A stretch of 64,000 bases of DNA, taken from contig NC_087065.1 of NCBI RefSeq assembly GCF_963678635.1, forward strand, positions 49,493,011 to 49,557,010, read 5' to 3'. This stretch comes from Symsagittifera roscoffensis (Eukaryota; Xenacoelomorpha; Acoela; Convolutidae). The stretch's first letter is position 1; the number at the start of each line of letters is the position of its first letter. Shown here piece after piece: positions 10,518 through 22,000 of the stretch. Both the position numbers and the translations under genes were made by a program. The notes under the pieces are model-generated. The model made no database searches, had not been told where the DNA came from, and saw only the letters and a program-made list of their open reading frames with translations.

Positions 10518-11114
10518 TTTTCACTAACCTTTCATTTCCTTGCACCACATGAACGAGATTTGCACTGCTCACACGACATTATGTTACGCACTAAACAAAC
10601 CCACACATATACATATTACCGCTTTATACAAAATCACTTTGACCTACACACTCCATCAAGACAACCACACCATCGTTTTCAATTTATTAACTCTAAATAC
10701 ACATCACCATTTTTTCTTAACTTCACATATTGCATCAAAGATACTAACCTTCACGGTATTCTTCGCAATTATGATCCCATAACCCAAATGTATTTTTTTT
10801 GTCCCATCACAAAGACCTTCAACGCAGAAGAATCCAGACCCTTCCTTATCCCACATGAATTTGTTCAACCTATAGAAATCCCCATATTAGAATTCATCCA
10901 CAACACTAAATATAACCACAAACTATATAATCTCATCCAAAACTCACCTTATGATTTTGCAGTTGGCACTGAAGAATTGAAAACCATTAAAGCACTTCAA
11001 TTGCTTTGGCCACTGCTTCAAACTAAAAACATCGTTCGCATACTAGCAAAGTTACTAACAAATTCCGACATAATCCACGACATCTTCCCCCACGGTTTTT
11101 TCCCCGACGACTAA
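10518..11114 (+). pseudogene. in-frame continuation of the post-env ORF
   Basis: The frame of the preceding ORF continues past its TAA for about 198 codons to a TAA at 11112-11114. The first ATG in this part is at about 10581. The predicted segment is rich in His, Tyr, Phe and Ile and looks folded (for example P-F-F-L-N-F-T-Y, and a helical region E-E-L-K-T-I-K-A-L-Q-L-L near the end). It could be a separate small gene, or the C-terminal half of a protein of about 600 residues interrupted by one stop. The stop at 11112 is followed at once by a strong splice-donor-like sequence. Confidence 0.45.
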
Positions 11115-11123
11115 CAGGTAAGT
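11115..11123 (+). promoter_or_regulatory. consensus splice donor directly after a stop codon
   Basis: The sequence CAG-GTAAGT starts at the base after the TAA of the post-env frame, a perfect match to the metazoan 5' splice site. If used, it would begin an intron in the 3' untranslated part of the retroelement transcript. I could not identify a matching acceptor with confidence. Confidence 0.35.
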
Positions 11124-12700
11124 ATAATTTAAACATATTCTTAACTAATAAATTTAAAATAAAACACTAACCATTCTTTATCCATGTTTTATTTAGATTT
11201 TTAGTCTTCATCTCACGATCATCTGCAAAATACAATAAAGAAAAATAAGAAATCGAAAACTTCTTCAAATTCTTAAAAACTCTATTAATATTTTACACTA
11301 GATAAATTCAATAAAATTCATACCAATGTAGTAAATTAATTTATAAATTATTTCACTAAAAGCAGTAATTCTAATAATGATGAAAATTTGTAACTTAATT
11401 TTTCCAAAAACTAGCAGTAAAATTGAAATTCTATGTAATAAATTGATAAAACGCAAATGCAGTACTAACCTTTTGATATTTTCATTCACTCGCACAAAAA
11501 TTCTATCCAAACTCGCACAAGCTCGCCCACGAAGAATTGTTTAAATAATGAATTTCAGTTTTAAGTTTTCACACTCAACAACTCTAACACACGATAACAA
11601 GTTTCAATCTTTCCTTTAACCCGGTTGGAAAGGAATTATATACTAAACAAAACTAACCAATGCAGCTTACTAAACACCACAACACATAGAATAACAGCAT
11701 GACTAAGAAAAGGAAACCAACGGTACCCAAACCGGATTAACCCAGTTTAAAACTGGATAATTTATTCTTTTGAAGACTATTATAAAGTCTAAGAAAGAAA
11801 TAATAAAACACAAAAAAGTCGAAAGACAAACCCATACCAAAAACAATTTGATTTTTGAAAAAAGGACACAACCAACGAAACATAAGAAAAACCACAATAA
11901 ACCTAACATAAAACGTTATCACATAACAGGACCTCTCACAGAAACCGCACGAAATCATACTCCCACTCCTGGCCTAACCCACCAGAGAGGACGTCCTGAG
12001 CATGCTCTATAGCCGGCCTAACCCACCGCGCTACATCCACGCTTTGTGACCACACTCCTATTTTAAATAAGAGGTACTCAAGGGTGAGTAACTCTTCAAA
12101 ATAACCGAACTAAAACAAAAAGCTTTTGTGAAAACAACTAAACCAAAATCATAATTAAAACACCAAACTAATAAAAATTTTATAAAATGTAAATTATACC
12201 TTGCAGTATATAGATCAGCATACAACACCAAAGACGAACATCCAAAGACAAAATGACCCCAATACACTCGAAAAAGAATGGCCAACCACAATCAATATGC
12301 CGCCCACAATCACAGGATTTAGAGTACGACTTGACTTTGCAGAAAAGGACTTCATTGAACTAGACCAATGACCACCTCGATGTTCAAGTATACGTACAGA
12401 TCCGAGTAACCAGGCATCCCCTCCACGCACAATTTCCACGCCATTCCCAGACAAGGTCAAACACAAAGAAGTTCTCTACATGAAACGAAAAAACCTGTCA
12501 TATCCAACCATTCTGAAATCAGATTTGAGTTTGTTGCGAAAACCCAGTCGTTGTCATGAGAAGACACAACGATTGAACCTGGAACTTCTCCAACAAGAGA
12601 ACCCAGACGAAATATGATGTTCGCCAAATACCAACGTCCATCATCCATCCTTTGAATTGCAGAAAGACTATTCTAAAAAACTCTGTAAAACCCGGATGGG
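11124..12700 (+). mobile_element. 3' non-coding part of the retroelement, probably including an LTR
   Basis: This stretch keeps the A-rich, G-poor + strand composition of the element, so the element probably extends to about 12.7 kb. Only one end of the element is in the window, so LTR borders cannot be set by comparing two copies. Purine-rich candidates for a polypurine tract lie near 11235-11260 and 11627-11636. A palindrome CCAGTTTAAAACTGG lies near 11740-11756. The word GGTGGGTTAGGCC occurs twice on the minus strand (about 11972-11984 and 12016-12028). Around 12250-12600 several short frames suggest an unrecognised coding remnant. No gene is supported. Confidence 0.35.
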
Positions 12701-13480
12701 TGGAACCTGATCTAAACTACATTTTATGATTGGATAAATTAGATATTTTACCATTGTAAAGTATTTAATATTAACCAATCATGATCCATCTAACTAACAA
12801 CCCACTTATTTGTAAGTGCTGAAATTACTTGTAATTTCAGCACCAGAGAGATTTGAATTTAACTTAGAAATTAGTTGACTCTCCAAGAAGACTTCAGCAG
12901 CCGCAATAAACCAGTATACCCTAGATCTATTGAGACTAGTTAAACACCCTGAGACTAGATAGTATAAGAGTAAGAATAGGATCGGTATTAGACTAAGAAG
13001 TTGCACGAATCTATCCGGCCGAAAATAAGATAGCGTGACGAGCAGACGGTGTACCCTATCCGAAATTACTCTATGAGTTAACCACATCGGTCCTAACTCA
13101 CTAGCTTGCAATATGTATCTACCCCCTAGCTATACGTGTTTTTGAATTTATTAATTAAAAATCACGCTCCTTTCTTATGGCGCGATAAATTCGAATTCAG
13201 TTTTGTCGGATTGGAATGGTTCATAGAGAAAGTGTCAATAAGAAATAAGTTTTGGTTTTATTAGAGCTATAAGTTGACACAATTTTGTCAATAGAATTGA
13301 AAAAATGAATTTTTTTTTCAGTTTTCTTGTTTCTCAACATTTTTGCAATTGTCTGTTGCCTTTTTTGAAATCAAAGACATCGAAAAATTTGTAGCTGGAG
13401 CATAAAACTCATCTTGAAAGGTTGAATTTATTTCTTTGTTGGCATTTTTTGGTGAGCGCCAAGGAGACAAGCCTGATCTA
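12701..13480. other. intergenic sequence with a perfect hairpin
   Basis: No gene seen. At 12816-12843 there is a perfect 13-base-pair inverted repeat (GTGCTGAAATTAC) with a 2-base loop. The 12.84-13.13 kb part has more balanced base composition than its surroundings and may be an old short repeat, but no tRNA-like box convinces me. From 13.14 kb on the DNA is AT-rich and featureless. Confidence 0.4.
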
Positions 13481-13799
13481 GGGTGTCCAACTCTTTAACC
13501 TCACGTTATTCAACCCCCTAAACTTACATCCCTATTTTATAACCCCGTAATAAGATAACCTCACAACAATTTAACCCCCTTTTAATACCGATAATTGGTT
13601 TCAAATCAAGTCCCTCTACAAGCATAGTAGTATTCCAATGGAGGTTACTAATTGAGGCCAGATAAGTTTTTCTTAATTCACTAGATAGTTTAGTCACTCA
13701 AAATCAATTGCATTTTGATTAGTTGAAGAAATAATGAGTCATTCACGCGTTTAGGACAGAGATAACCTCCAAAGAGGTCTGTAAGTATAAAAAAATCAT

Positions 13800-14099
13800 G
13801 TGGCCTTATTCTTTAACCATTCCTATACCATTCTCTGTGCTTTAATATTTGAAGCGTCCTTCCATTTTACCTTATCTTCCAAATACAAACAATCACTAGT
13901 GGTATCAGGCCATGAGTATTATATTGAACGCAAAAACAATACCACTACGATTTGCAACTGTTCAAATATCAAACTCTCAAATCCCGAGCACAAGCAATTG
14001 GATGGAGAATATTTTATTGAAACGAGGGGTGAACATAATCATGACAATTATATAGGAAAACCTGATGCTAGACTAGTTTTTGAAACATCAAATGTCTGA
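13800..14099 (+). pseudogene. FLYWCH zinc-finger-like fragment, left arm
   Basis: A 99-codon frame with no ATG at its start. Its middle reads S-L-V-V-S-G-H-E-Y-Y, then C-N-C-S, then G-E-H-N-H near residue 77, the order of a FLYWCH zinc finger (L-V-x-x-G-x-x-Y, C, C, H-x-H). The family's usual Trp before the Cys is missing here (T-I-C-N-C), and the second Cys of the pair is unclear, so zinc binding is doubtful. It lies wholly inside the left inverted arm and has a related copy in the other arm. Confidence 0.55.
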
Positions 14100-15539
14100 G
14101 CAATAGTTATACCCTAACTGTCGTTGTCACAAACGTAGTTCAACCCGTAGCAGACGAAATTGCCACTCAGTTTGCCTCACCAACTAAATAAACTTAGGTC
14201 GAACTGCTTAACGTGTGCGCAGGCAGTGAAAACCGGTTTTACAGATTCCTAAGCAACTAGAAATGTCGAAATACCCTAGTTGTTTAAAACCTTTAAAAAA
14301 TTCGACGGTGGACAAAGATCCAAAAATGTGGATTTAATTTTTGGTTCGTCAATTTTTTTTCATGAAAAAACGTCTTTTTGCAGTCTCCCAAAGACTTAAA
14401 AAACGCGCTGTCTTGACTCGCATTTGAAAAATTCAGACTGTTGTAGCGCAATCTCGGAACAATCTTTCCTTTCGCAGGGCCCGAGCTTGGAGCAAGGGAC
14501 TGGGAAACCTTTAAAACATTGCGTTGTATGCCGACAACTCAAAAAAACTGGTGTAGGTCAATTTTAAATTCCATATTTTAAAATAAGTTCTCTCAATTAA
14601 AATAATGTTCGGTTTATTTCCAAATTTTGAACCAAAGCTTCGGTAAACATCAAAGCTTTCATTGCGAAAAATTTTTGGCGAAGTGAAATAACATGCACCC
14701 TGTTAAATGCGGTTTAAATAATATGCACCCTGCTAAATGGGGCTTTAAACCTTGCTGATTGGAGACTTCAATATTGTTTCGATATGAACTTGATAATCAA
14801 TCCGATTGGCATGATTCAAATGAATAGCCGAAAATGATTGGATTTATCAAAATTTGAACATGATCTTGGAAATAAACATGAAAGTAATAGATAAATTGGC
14901 AGAATTTATTTTGAAATGTGGAATGGAAACTGGTTGTGGAAACTGGAATGGAAACTAGAAAAAATTGATATAATCTAGGCTGTATTCAAATACCAATCAA
15001 TTTGAAGTAAAAATTATATGATTTTTCGAACCATCTAAAGTTTGTCAATTTTTTTTGATTTGTCGCCATACAACGCAATGTTTTACGTGTTTGTCAGCCC
15101 CTAAATTCAACCTAGCGTCCCGCCAAAGGAACGATCGTTGCGGGATTAAACTGCTTTTGATAGATTTTTTTTTCAATTGCGAGTCAAGGCAAATGTTTTT
15201 TACGACTTCGGGAGGCTGCTAAGAGACGTCTTTTCTCAAGAAAAATCAACGAACCAAAATTTTTTTTCACTGTCAAATCTCATTTACTTTACCCACTTTT
15301 GGATCATTTTGTCCACTGTCAAAACTTTTGAAAAATCTGAATAGTTAGGATCTTTCGAAATTTCTGGTTGCTTGGGAGACTGATAAAACCTGCTCTCGTT
15401 CCCTGCGCTCTTTTTTTGCAGTTGGAATTAAGTTTTATTTAGTTGGTAGGGCTAGTCGAATGTCCATTTTTTTGGTACGTGGTGATTAAAGGTTGCAAAT
15501 GCGACGGTTCGGGTATTACTATTGCTCAGACCCTTGATG

Positions 15540-15760
15540 TTTTGCAAACTAGTCGAGCAGAGCATCAGGTTTTCCCGTGTAAATCTCATGATTATGTTCA
15601 CCTGTCGTTTCATTAAACTTTTCTCCATTCGTAATTGAGTGCTGTGGTTGGGCATTTATGAGTTTGATATTTTGAGCAGTTCCAGTTCAAAGATTTTGTT
15701 TTTGTTTTAAGATAGTAATTGCGTATTTGCTTGTCTTTGTTAGCACGGAATTGTATAACA
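15540..15760 (-). pseudogene. FLYWCH zinc-finger-like fragment, right arm
   Basis: This is the inverted partner of the fragment in the left arm. On the minus strand one frame gives N-W-N-C-S-K-Y with a following K-C-P-T, and another frame gives T-G-E-H-N-H-E. Together they show the W-C...C...H-N-H order of a FLYWCH finger, now split by frame changes. Here the Trp is kept, so the arms have decayed independently and the right arm is the better match to the family at this site. Confidence 0.5.
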
Positions 15761-16249
15761 ATAGTTAAAGAGTAAGCATTGTTTTTTTAAAACTTTCAAA
15801 CGTCTTTTGTTGCCTTCAATTTGTCTATTTGACAGATGACAGATTATTTTTTTAGCTAATCAAAATGCAATTTTTGTTGAGTGATTTAAATGCATCAAAC
15901 GAATTAAGAAAAGCTTTTCTGGAGTTAATTAGTGCATTTAATGGAATATTACTATGGTTTTAGAGGGACTTGATTTGAAAAAAATATCGGTTTTAAAAGG
16001 GGGTTAAATGTGGGGTTATCTTGTTACGGGGTTATAAAATAGGGGATGTGAACATAGAGGGATAAATAACGTGGGGTTGAAGAATGAGACTGTATAATAT
16101 ATCAAAATTTAGTGTTTCGAGGAGTTTTTATATGCACGCCAAAAGCGAGATCAGGCGATAAATGGAAAGTTCTTGTTTTTTTTTCTCCATCTTTATAAAG
16201 GGGGTATTAAGGTTCTCGTTTTACATAAGGTAGGTTGGATATATTTTTT

Positions 16250-16790
16250 GAGATTATGAAGACAAGTGTTAATGAAAAAGCTAAGTCTTTTTGCAAGTTT
16301 TTTGAGAAGTTTTTTCTTTGCTGAGTTTTGTTCGTATCCCTCGTAACGCAAGCCAGCGTAGATAGTTCTATAGAATGGGATTGATGCAATCTTTGCACAA
16401 TTCTTTTAATTCGCTACTTATCTCACTCTTACCTGAAGCAATATCCCTTACCATTTCAACCTCAGGGAGTCTAGCTTTTAAATGTCGGCAGATGTTAGGA
16501 ATTCAGTCTTTAGGCAATGTACGATTAATAAAATACGAAGGGAGATAGTTTTCAGTGAATTAGCTAAGTCTTGTCCTCTTAGGGGTGAGTCAAAGTTATT
16601 AAAGTGGGGCGACCGTGAGTTGTCGATCGCGTCGTGCCAAATAACAAACTCCTCCGTTGGTTCCGCATCGCTGATGTGGGTGAAGTTTGATTTCTTCGCT
16701 TTTGGTGTCCTATTATGACAATTAAGGCCGGGTAGGATGTAGAAATTAAAGAAGCCCTGGTTTCACAGCTGTCTCAATGCGGTCTGCCTG
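16250..16790 (-). pseudogene. decayed coding relic with W-H-D motif
   Basis: On the minus strand a frame running from about 16770 down to about 16490 reads plausibly as protein. It contains E-E-F-V-I-W-H-D-A-I-D-N-S followed by P-H-F-N-N-F, and continues until a stop near 16485. A second frame below it gives a further Leu/Glu-rich helical stretch. I associate the W-H-D-x-I-x-N-S signature with an uncharacterised domain repeated in marine invertebrate genomes, possibly SGNH-hydrolase-related, but I am not sure of the name. Stops and frame changes show it is not functional. Confidence 0.35.
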
Positions 16791-16799
16791 AGTAATGAT

Positions 16800-18515
16800 T
16801 GCTCAATTAGAGAACATGCATCCACGGCTGCCCTTAACTCATTTAATCTTAAAAGACATTATTTAATAAGTTTATCACAACAGTGGGGCTATCGAAATAT
16901 CTTAAAATATCCTACCCTAGGTTCAGAGTGAAAAAAGATTTTTATCACAATATTACAGTCCTAGCTCTAGTAATCAAAAACAACTTGACACCCAAAGCTT
17001 TCGGGGCGAGTCCTAGGACTCACAATTGCAGTTTCGGCTTTCAAGACGCCTGTGGTTATGGTATGGGTGGGAAGGTAATAGTCAAATCAACGTGAGTGCT
17101 ATATTATTTGAGACTGGGGGCTATAATAAGAAAATCTATTGGGAAATGATGGAGGGAGTTGAAGTTTCTTTCTTAAAATGAACCCACTTATGTGTTTTCT
17201 GTTCGTTTCAGATAGTAACTGGAGGCAAGACAGGCTAACTAAGATCGCGGGAGCCTTGTGTGGTCTCTGCCTATATGATAGATTACACACTATATGAGTG
17301 ACGAGATCCTTCTTGAACTGAACATTATTGTTTTGAACTGAACTTACTGAATTCTTTTGATTATACTTTCGAACTTTGAACTGCACCTGAGTTTTTCCAA
17401 CCAAGTTTTGACTCAAACTGATACAATGCCAGTCAAATCATCATTGCCAACTAGTATTACGAGGGTTAGTATCTCATATTTGCTTGCGAACATCTCACTT
17501 AAACGGCTTTTTATCCGCTCACCTCTCCCCTAAGTTTTTTCTAGTTTTTGCGTTACTATATACCCAAACATTGCTAATCTTTTTTTTTTTTTACAAAACT
17601 GGAGCCGATTTTTGCAATCAACTCTTTTCTCGACTATTTTTGACTCCCACTCCTCACCTAATTTTCAAAGTGGGATGGAAAAAAATCCCTTTTGTTGTCT
17701 CTACACCCCCTCCCACTCGAATAGAGAAACATTTTTTTCGATGCAATCAATGGTTTTGAAAAATTTTCTATAGAAGATTTGGGTACTTATTTATTTACAT
17801 GAGAAATTTAGATGAAACATTGTCGTATGGTTGCCGAAATTGGTATATGGACTAATTAGGTTATTTATAACAAATCTTCATATTTAACTTTGTAGTACTA
17901 ACAATCCAATACTACTGGAGAGTTGAACTGTACCTCTTGATACTGAACAGTAGTTTCGTATTTTTATTGGCTCTAAATTTTTTGGTATATCTCGTATAGA
18001 CTAAGTATGCAGGCATCCTTTATATTCCGTGCAGTAAAGTTGACTTCTTATTTTTCGCAGAATTACCAAACTTGAATTTGTTTCTTGTGTCAAATTTCAC
18101 GTGCTCTTTCCGTCAAGCATGAACAGAAGTCCAAGATCGCGCGATTGTAAAAGTCAATCATTTAGCTTCATTTCCCGCTTGCAAAAAGGAGACCTAAATT
18201 AAAACAGAAAATTCTTCAATTTAAACGGACAAAAACTTAGATTCATTAGAAAATCATAACAAACGGAGATAAATAGATAGATAGTTACTACTGGAAGCAG
18301 ACATAATTTCGAGTAAAGCAAAGAAAAAATTCGACCCAAATTGCTGAAATGCCTATTGCGACTGTAAGTACTGAAAAATTGCATATTTTTTTTTGCTAAA
18401 ATTTTGGCTCTGACTTTAAAGTGGAGCTAAACTTAATAGTTTTTGAACATAGACGTTCTAATTTGCAGTCAGTGTGTTCATATTAATTGTTATTTTAGCA
18501 ATATTGTTGTGTTTT
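16800..18515. other. region upstream of csde1, no gene seen
   Basis: Mostly AT-rich sequence with short chance frames. There is a T-run at 17580-17592. A promoter or 5' untranslated exon of csde1 could lie here or further left. Acceptor-like sites (TTTGCAG at about 18462-18468 and TGTTTTAG at about 18508-18515) precede the first coding exon, which hints that an upstream leader exon is spliced in. Confidence 0.4.
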
Positions 18516-18556
18516 AGTCGGGGCCTCAAGTTCAAGTGTTGAGCCCACCTCAAAAC

Positions 18557-19045
18557 ATGAGGCGGAACTTGCATGCGATCGCAGCTTCGGCTCCCATCAA
18601 TGGGACGACATCGCCGGCCGCCGCACATATTTTGAACTACGGAATTCAAAGCAACCAAACTACCAATCCATACTTGCACTTTTCTCCGCCTCCCAACGGA
18701 GCCGGAAGCTACCCCGACCTAGAGGTGCTCTACTCGCCAAACAACACTATGCCTCCGAGACGAGAAACAGGAATTATCGAGAAATTGCTGCAGAACTTTG
18801 GTTTTGTTCAATGCTGTGACAGGCAAGCTCGGTTGTTTTTCCACTTCAGTCAGTACTCGGGGAATATTGATGACTTGAAGAATGGAGACGAAGTAGAGTT
18901 CGAGGCAGGCCTGGATCGCCGAACGGGGAAGCCGATTGCATTGAATATTCAGAAACACGCACGGATTCCATCGGAGATCATCAGCGACAAGCGATACGTG
19001 GGAGACGTCACGTATGCACCCAAGCACAATACAATTATTAAACCT
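18557..19045 (+). CDS. csde1: csde1 exon 1 (CSD1)
   Basis: Codes residues 1-163: a low-complexity Pro/Ala/Asn leader, then CSD1 starting at [10 protein letters not shown] with RNA-binding motifs N-F-G-F-V and L-F-F-H-F-S. The donor is CCT|GTGAGT, phase 0. An open frame reaches back to an acceptor-like TTTTAG at 18510-18515, so the exon may begin at about 18516. Confidence 0.9.
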
Positions 19046-22000
19046 GTGAGTGGTGATTTGATTGAATACGGGCAAGAGTTTGCAATCATTCCAATCAGCA
19101 GCTGCACAAATTACAAAAAAAAACGCTTTTCAGATTATTACCTACCCCAGCCCAGAAACAAAAAACAAGAAAGGTCTTTCCTAATACCCCCCGTAGTAAC
19201 AAAAAATTATAGCAATTAAAATAGATACGTTTATTATGATGGCTATGATTTGCTGGGAAAGACCAAAAATTTCTACGAACTCCCACCATCTCTACGCCCC
19301 CAGCTAAATACAGCCCCACCATAATACTAAAATCATTATGCGGGGCTCTAAACTTGGTTCTAGGCTAGAAAACTATAAATAGAAAAAGCGGGAACAAAAG
19401 GTAAAAATGATTTCCTAATTTATTGCTGTTTTCAGGGATCAAGTCCTCAGACAGAGCTTGGCCGATTGTCTTACGAAAACAAAGGAGTGAGTTTTCCTGT
19501 TCGGATCTTTTTTAGTACATTTAATGTTGTACCTGTCAATGAATTAGTTCTGTTTCTAGGAGTGGTATTTCCTTTCGTTCACGCCATTGGACGTGAGTGG
19601 GGATCTTACTGCACTGAAACAAGGAGACAAAGTTTCATTCCGTATTGCAACTGATCAAAGGTATTGGATCTTTTCCAACTTTCCTCGTCCATCTTTCCTC
19701 CAAGTTTTCTTTTTCATTTTGCAAAAAAAAGCCTAAGAGAGACTCACCCAAGAAAGGTTAGAGAAATACCCGAAATATGGAATAATGAAAATCTCAAGTG
19801 ACCCGAAAAGTACTCTGGCATGTTATAAGCTTTTCTTAAATCTGTCCAGGCTGACATCTTTTATTGCAGCTTAGAACATCAAAAGGTCGTAAGCATTCTT
19901 AGATAGGCGTTGACGTTCGTAAATGCAATTTCAATTTTTATAAACATCCAACGTTGTCATAAATCATTGAAACTTGGCACGGTGAACAAACTAATAATTT
20001 GAATCATTCTGAAGATATTTGTTCTTTGGCTCTTTTCCAGTCCCCCCACTTTCAAATTCAATTTTGAAAAGCTTAATTAACATTGTCATAATGCAATGAA
20101 ATTTGGCATGGTGAACAAATCGTCAACTGTGAACACATTTGTTCTTCATACTTTACAGCGTAACATCACGCATTTAGCCGTAATAACACGTAAAATAAAC
20201 ATAAAATTCGGTATTTTGAAGGGGGAACTGGAAAAGAGCCTGTTCTTCTTACTTTATATCACAAAAATTATGGGGGCGGGCTGAGTCGAAAACGACCGTT
20301 TTTAAGGCTACACATGAATACTAGTTGTTTCCTAAATTGCGAGATTAAATGTCTCAGATGGACTTTCGTTTGGAAAGTCAAAATAAGTTTGAGTTTGAGC
20401 AGGACCAACAGCATGAAGGCGCGTGATGTTCGTTTGGAGGAGTCGGCTGCCGCACCCAGACATCAAGGAGTTGTCTGTTCTCTGAAAGACAACTTCGGAT
20501 TCATAGAGAGGGCTGACTGTGTCAAGGAGATCTTCTTTCACTTCAGTGAGTTCATGGGCGAAGTGAGCAACGTCAATGTGGGAGACGACGTCGAGTTCGA
20601 GATACATACCAGAAATGTAAGTCAGAAAAGAAAAATTTTTTTTTTGCAAGAGAAGCCCCCCCCCCCCCCAGTTACATAGTCTTTTCCATCTATTTCTCTT
20701 CTTTGGTTGAGCTGGATTTTGTTCTTTCATCGGCAATTTAATTGATCTTATTTGTGCTGACGACTGATTGGCTTGATTATTGATCTAATGTTTGATTGTG
20801 TGATTATGTCTCACGATATTGCTCTTTTTTCTCCCCTCACATAAGCATCAAATTTAAGAGATAGCGAGAGGTTTTACAAGGTGAATCATGAAGGTCAAAT
20901 ATGTTTGTAATGGCTTGATAATTAGTCCGCATGCCAGTTTTTGTAACAATCGGACATAATGCACAAATTGTTTGTAAAATAACACTGGCGGGACGCATTT
21001 GCAGGTTGCAAATAGAATTCGGAAATTTTTGATCATTTCTCATCTATTTAAGCACCAATGAACGAAGTCAAGACAGTTTTGTAATGTTTAAATAAAAAGC
21101 AATAAAAAAATCGAAAGTATTCTCCTGTTTCTCTTCTTTTTCTGTACGTTTTTCGGTTTCCGGGGTAGATTTCGGATGTGCTTGGATTGTTATCATTAAA
21201 GAGTCGATGAACGTATAGACTCTTAATAGTTCGAGATAATTTTTTTCAGGCTCATATTTATTTTTTCGGGGTTTGACTTTTGATTTTAAGTTCAATTCAT
21301 TTCATTTGCCGACCAATTAAAAATTTATCTTTTATTCAGTTTTCTCAAATTGTTTTTTAATGTCAATGATGATTTTCTAGAAATTTAAAAAGCTTTAATG
21401 CCGGCTTTGTATTGGTGATTTTTTTTGTTTAATAATGGAGTATTGGGTAAACAATTTCGAAATGAAATTGCTTGCACTTTCATTGAAACTTGTAATTGGT
21501 TCTTCAGCCCATGAATATCCTTGAGTGACCTTTGTTCAGAAAACCTGAGTGAAAGGGGGTTGAGCCCGGTGTTTTGTAGTTCAATTGTAGTAATGGCCTT
21601 AGAATTTTTTGGAACTACAAGCGCGCGATGCCATCTGAGTCGGTAAAAATCCAACACTCGACCTAGTGACCTGATCCTTCGTGGTGTATTTTCCTCAAGT
21701 ATCCACACGAGGGCAGGTGTTTCGAGTGGATCCTTTTAGTACATTTATTCCTTTTTGATGAGAGTTGAGACGCCTCCAGAAGCTGTTTAGTATTTCTTCT
21801 CTTTATCTCGCTTCCATGACATTAGACAGTTTGTATGTATGTAGGTGCTTCAATGAGGGCTGCTGCGAGAGAATTAGACCAAAGGACGCCTCATTAGAAA
21901 TAGTCAGCGGAGAGTAGTGGTCGTTAACGCTGCTGGCATGAGTTAGTGGACGCGAGTTGAATTTTGCCTCCGTTTCGGCTACAAGAATAGCGAACAGGTC

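Larger units (their letters stand above)
13483..16092. mobile_element. foldback DNA transposon with ~1 kb inverted arms
   Basis: The left arm (13483 to about 14560) and the right arm (about 15045 to 16092) are inverted copies of each other, diverged but alignable along their length. The outer ends match as AACCTCACGTTATT and, on the minus strand, AACCCCACGTTATT. A shared inner block contains TTGACTCGCA and ACATTGCGTTGTATG. The spacer is about 490 bases. Each arm carries a FLYWCH-type zinc-finger relic. FLYWCH domains commonly accompany Mutator-like (MULE) transposases, and long TIRs fit MULEs, so that is my best class. No transposase and no clear target-site duplication are visible, so the copy is non-autonomous. 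Confidence 0.75.

Noticed and set aside
11965-12050. A minus-strand tRNA gene
   Set aside because: GGTGGGTTAGGCC resembles an A-box and occurs twice, but there is no B box at the right distance and no cloverleaf.
12250-12648. A further gene after the post-env ORF
   Set aside because: Some frames look protein-like, but none is longer than about 80 codons without a stop and no motif is recognisable.
12816-12843. Rho-independent-like terminator hairpin
   Set aside because: The 13-bp palindrome is perfect but the locus is eukaryotic and no gene ends there; it may be part of an old repeat.
17099-17416. A 105-codon minus-strand frame
   Set aside because: No domain, no codon bias and no splice context; most likely chance.
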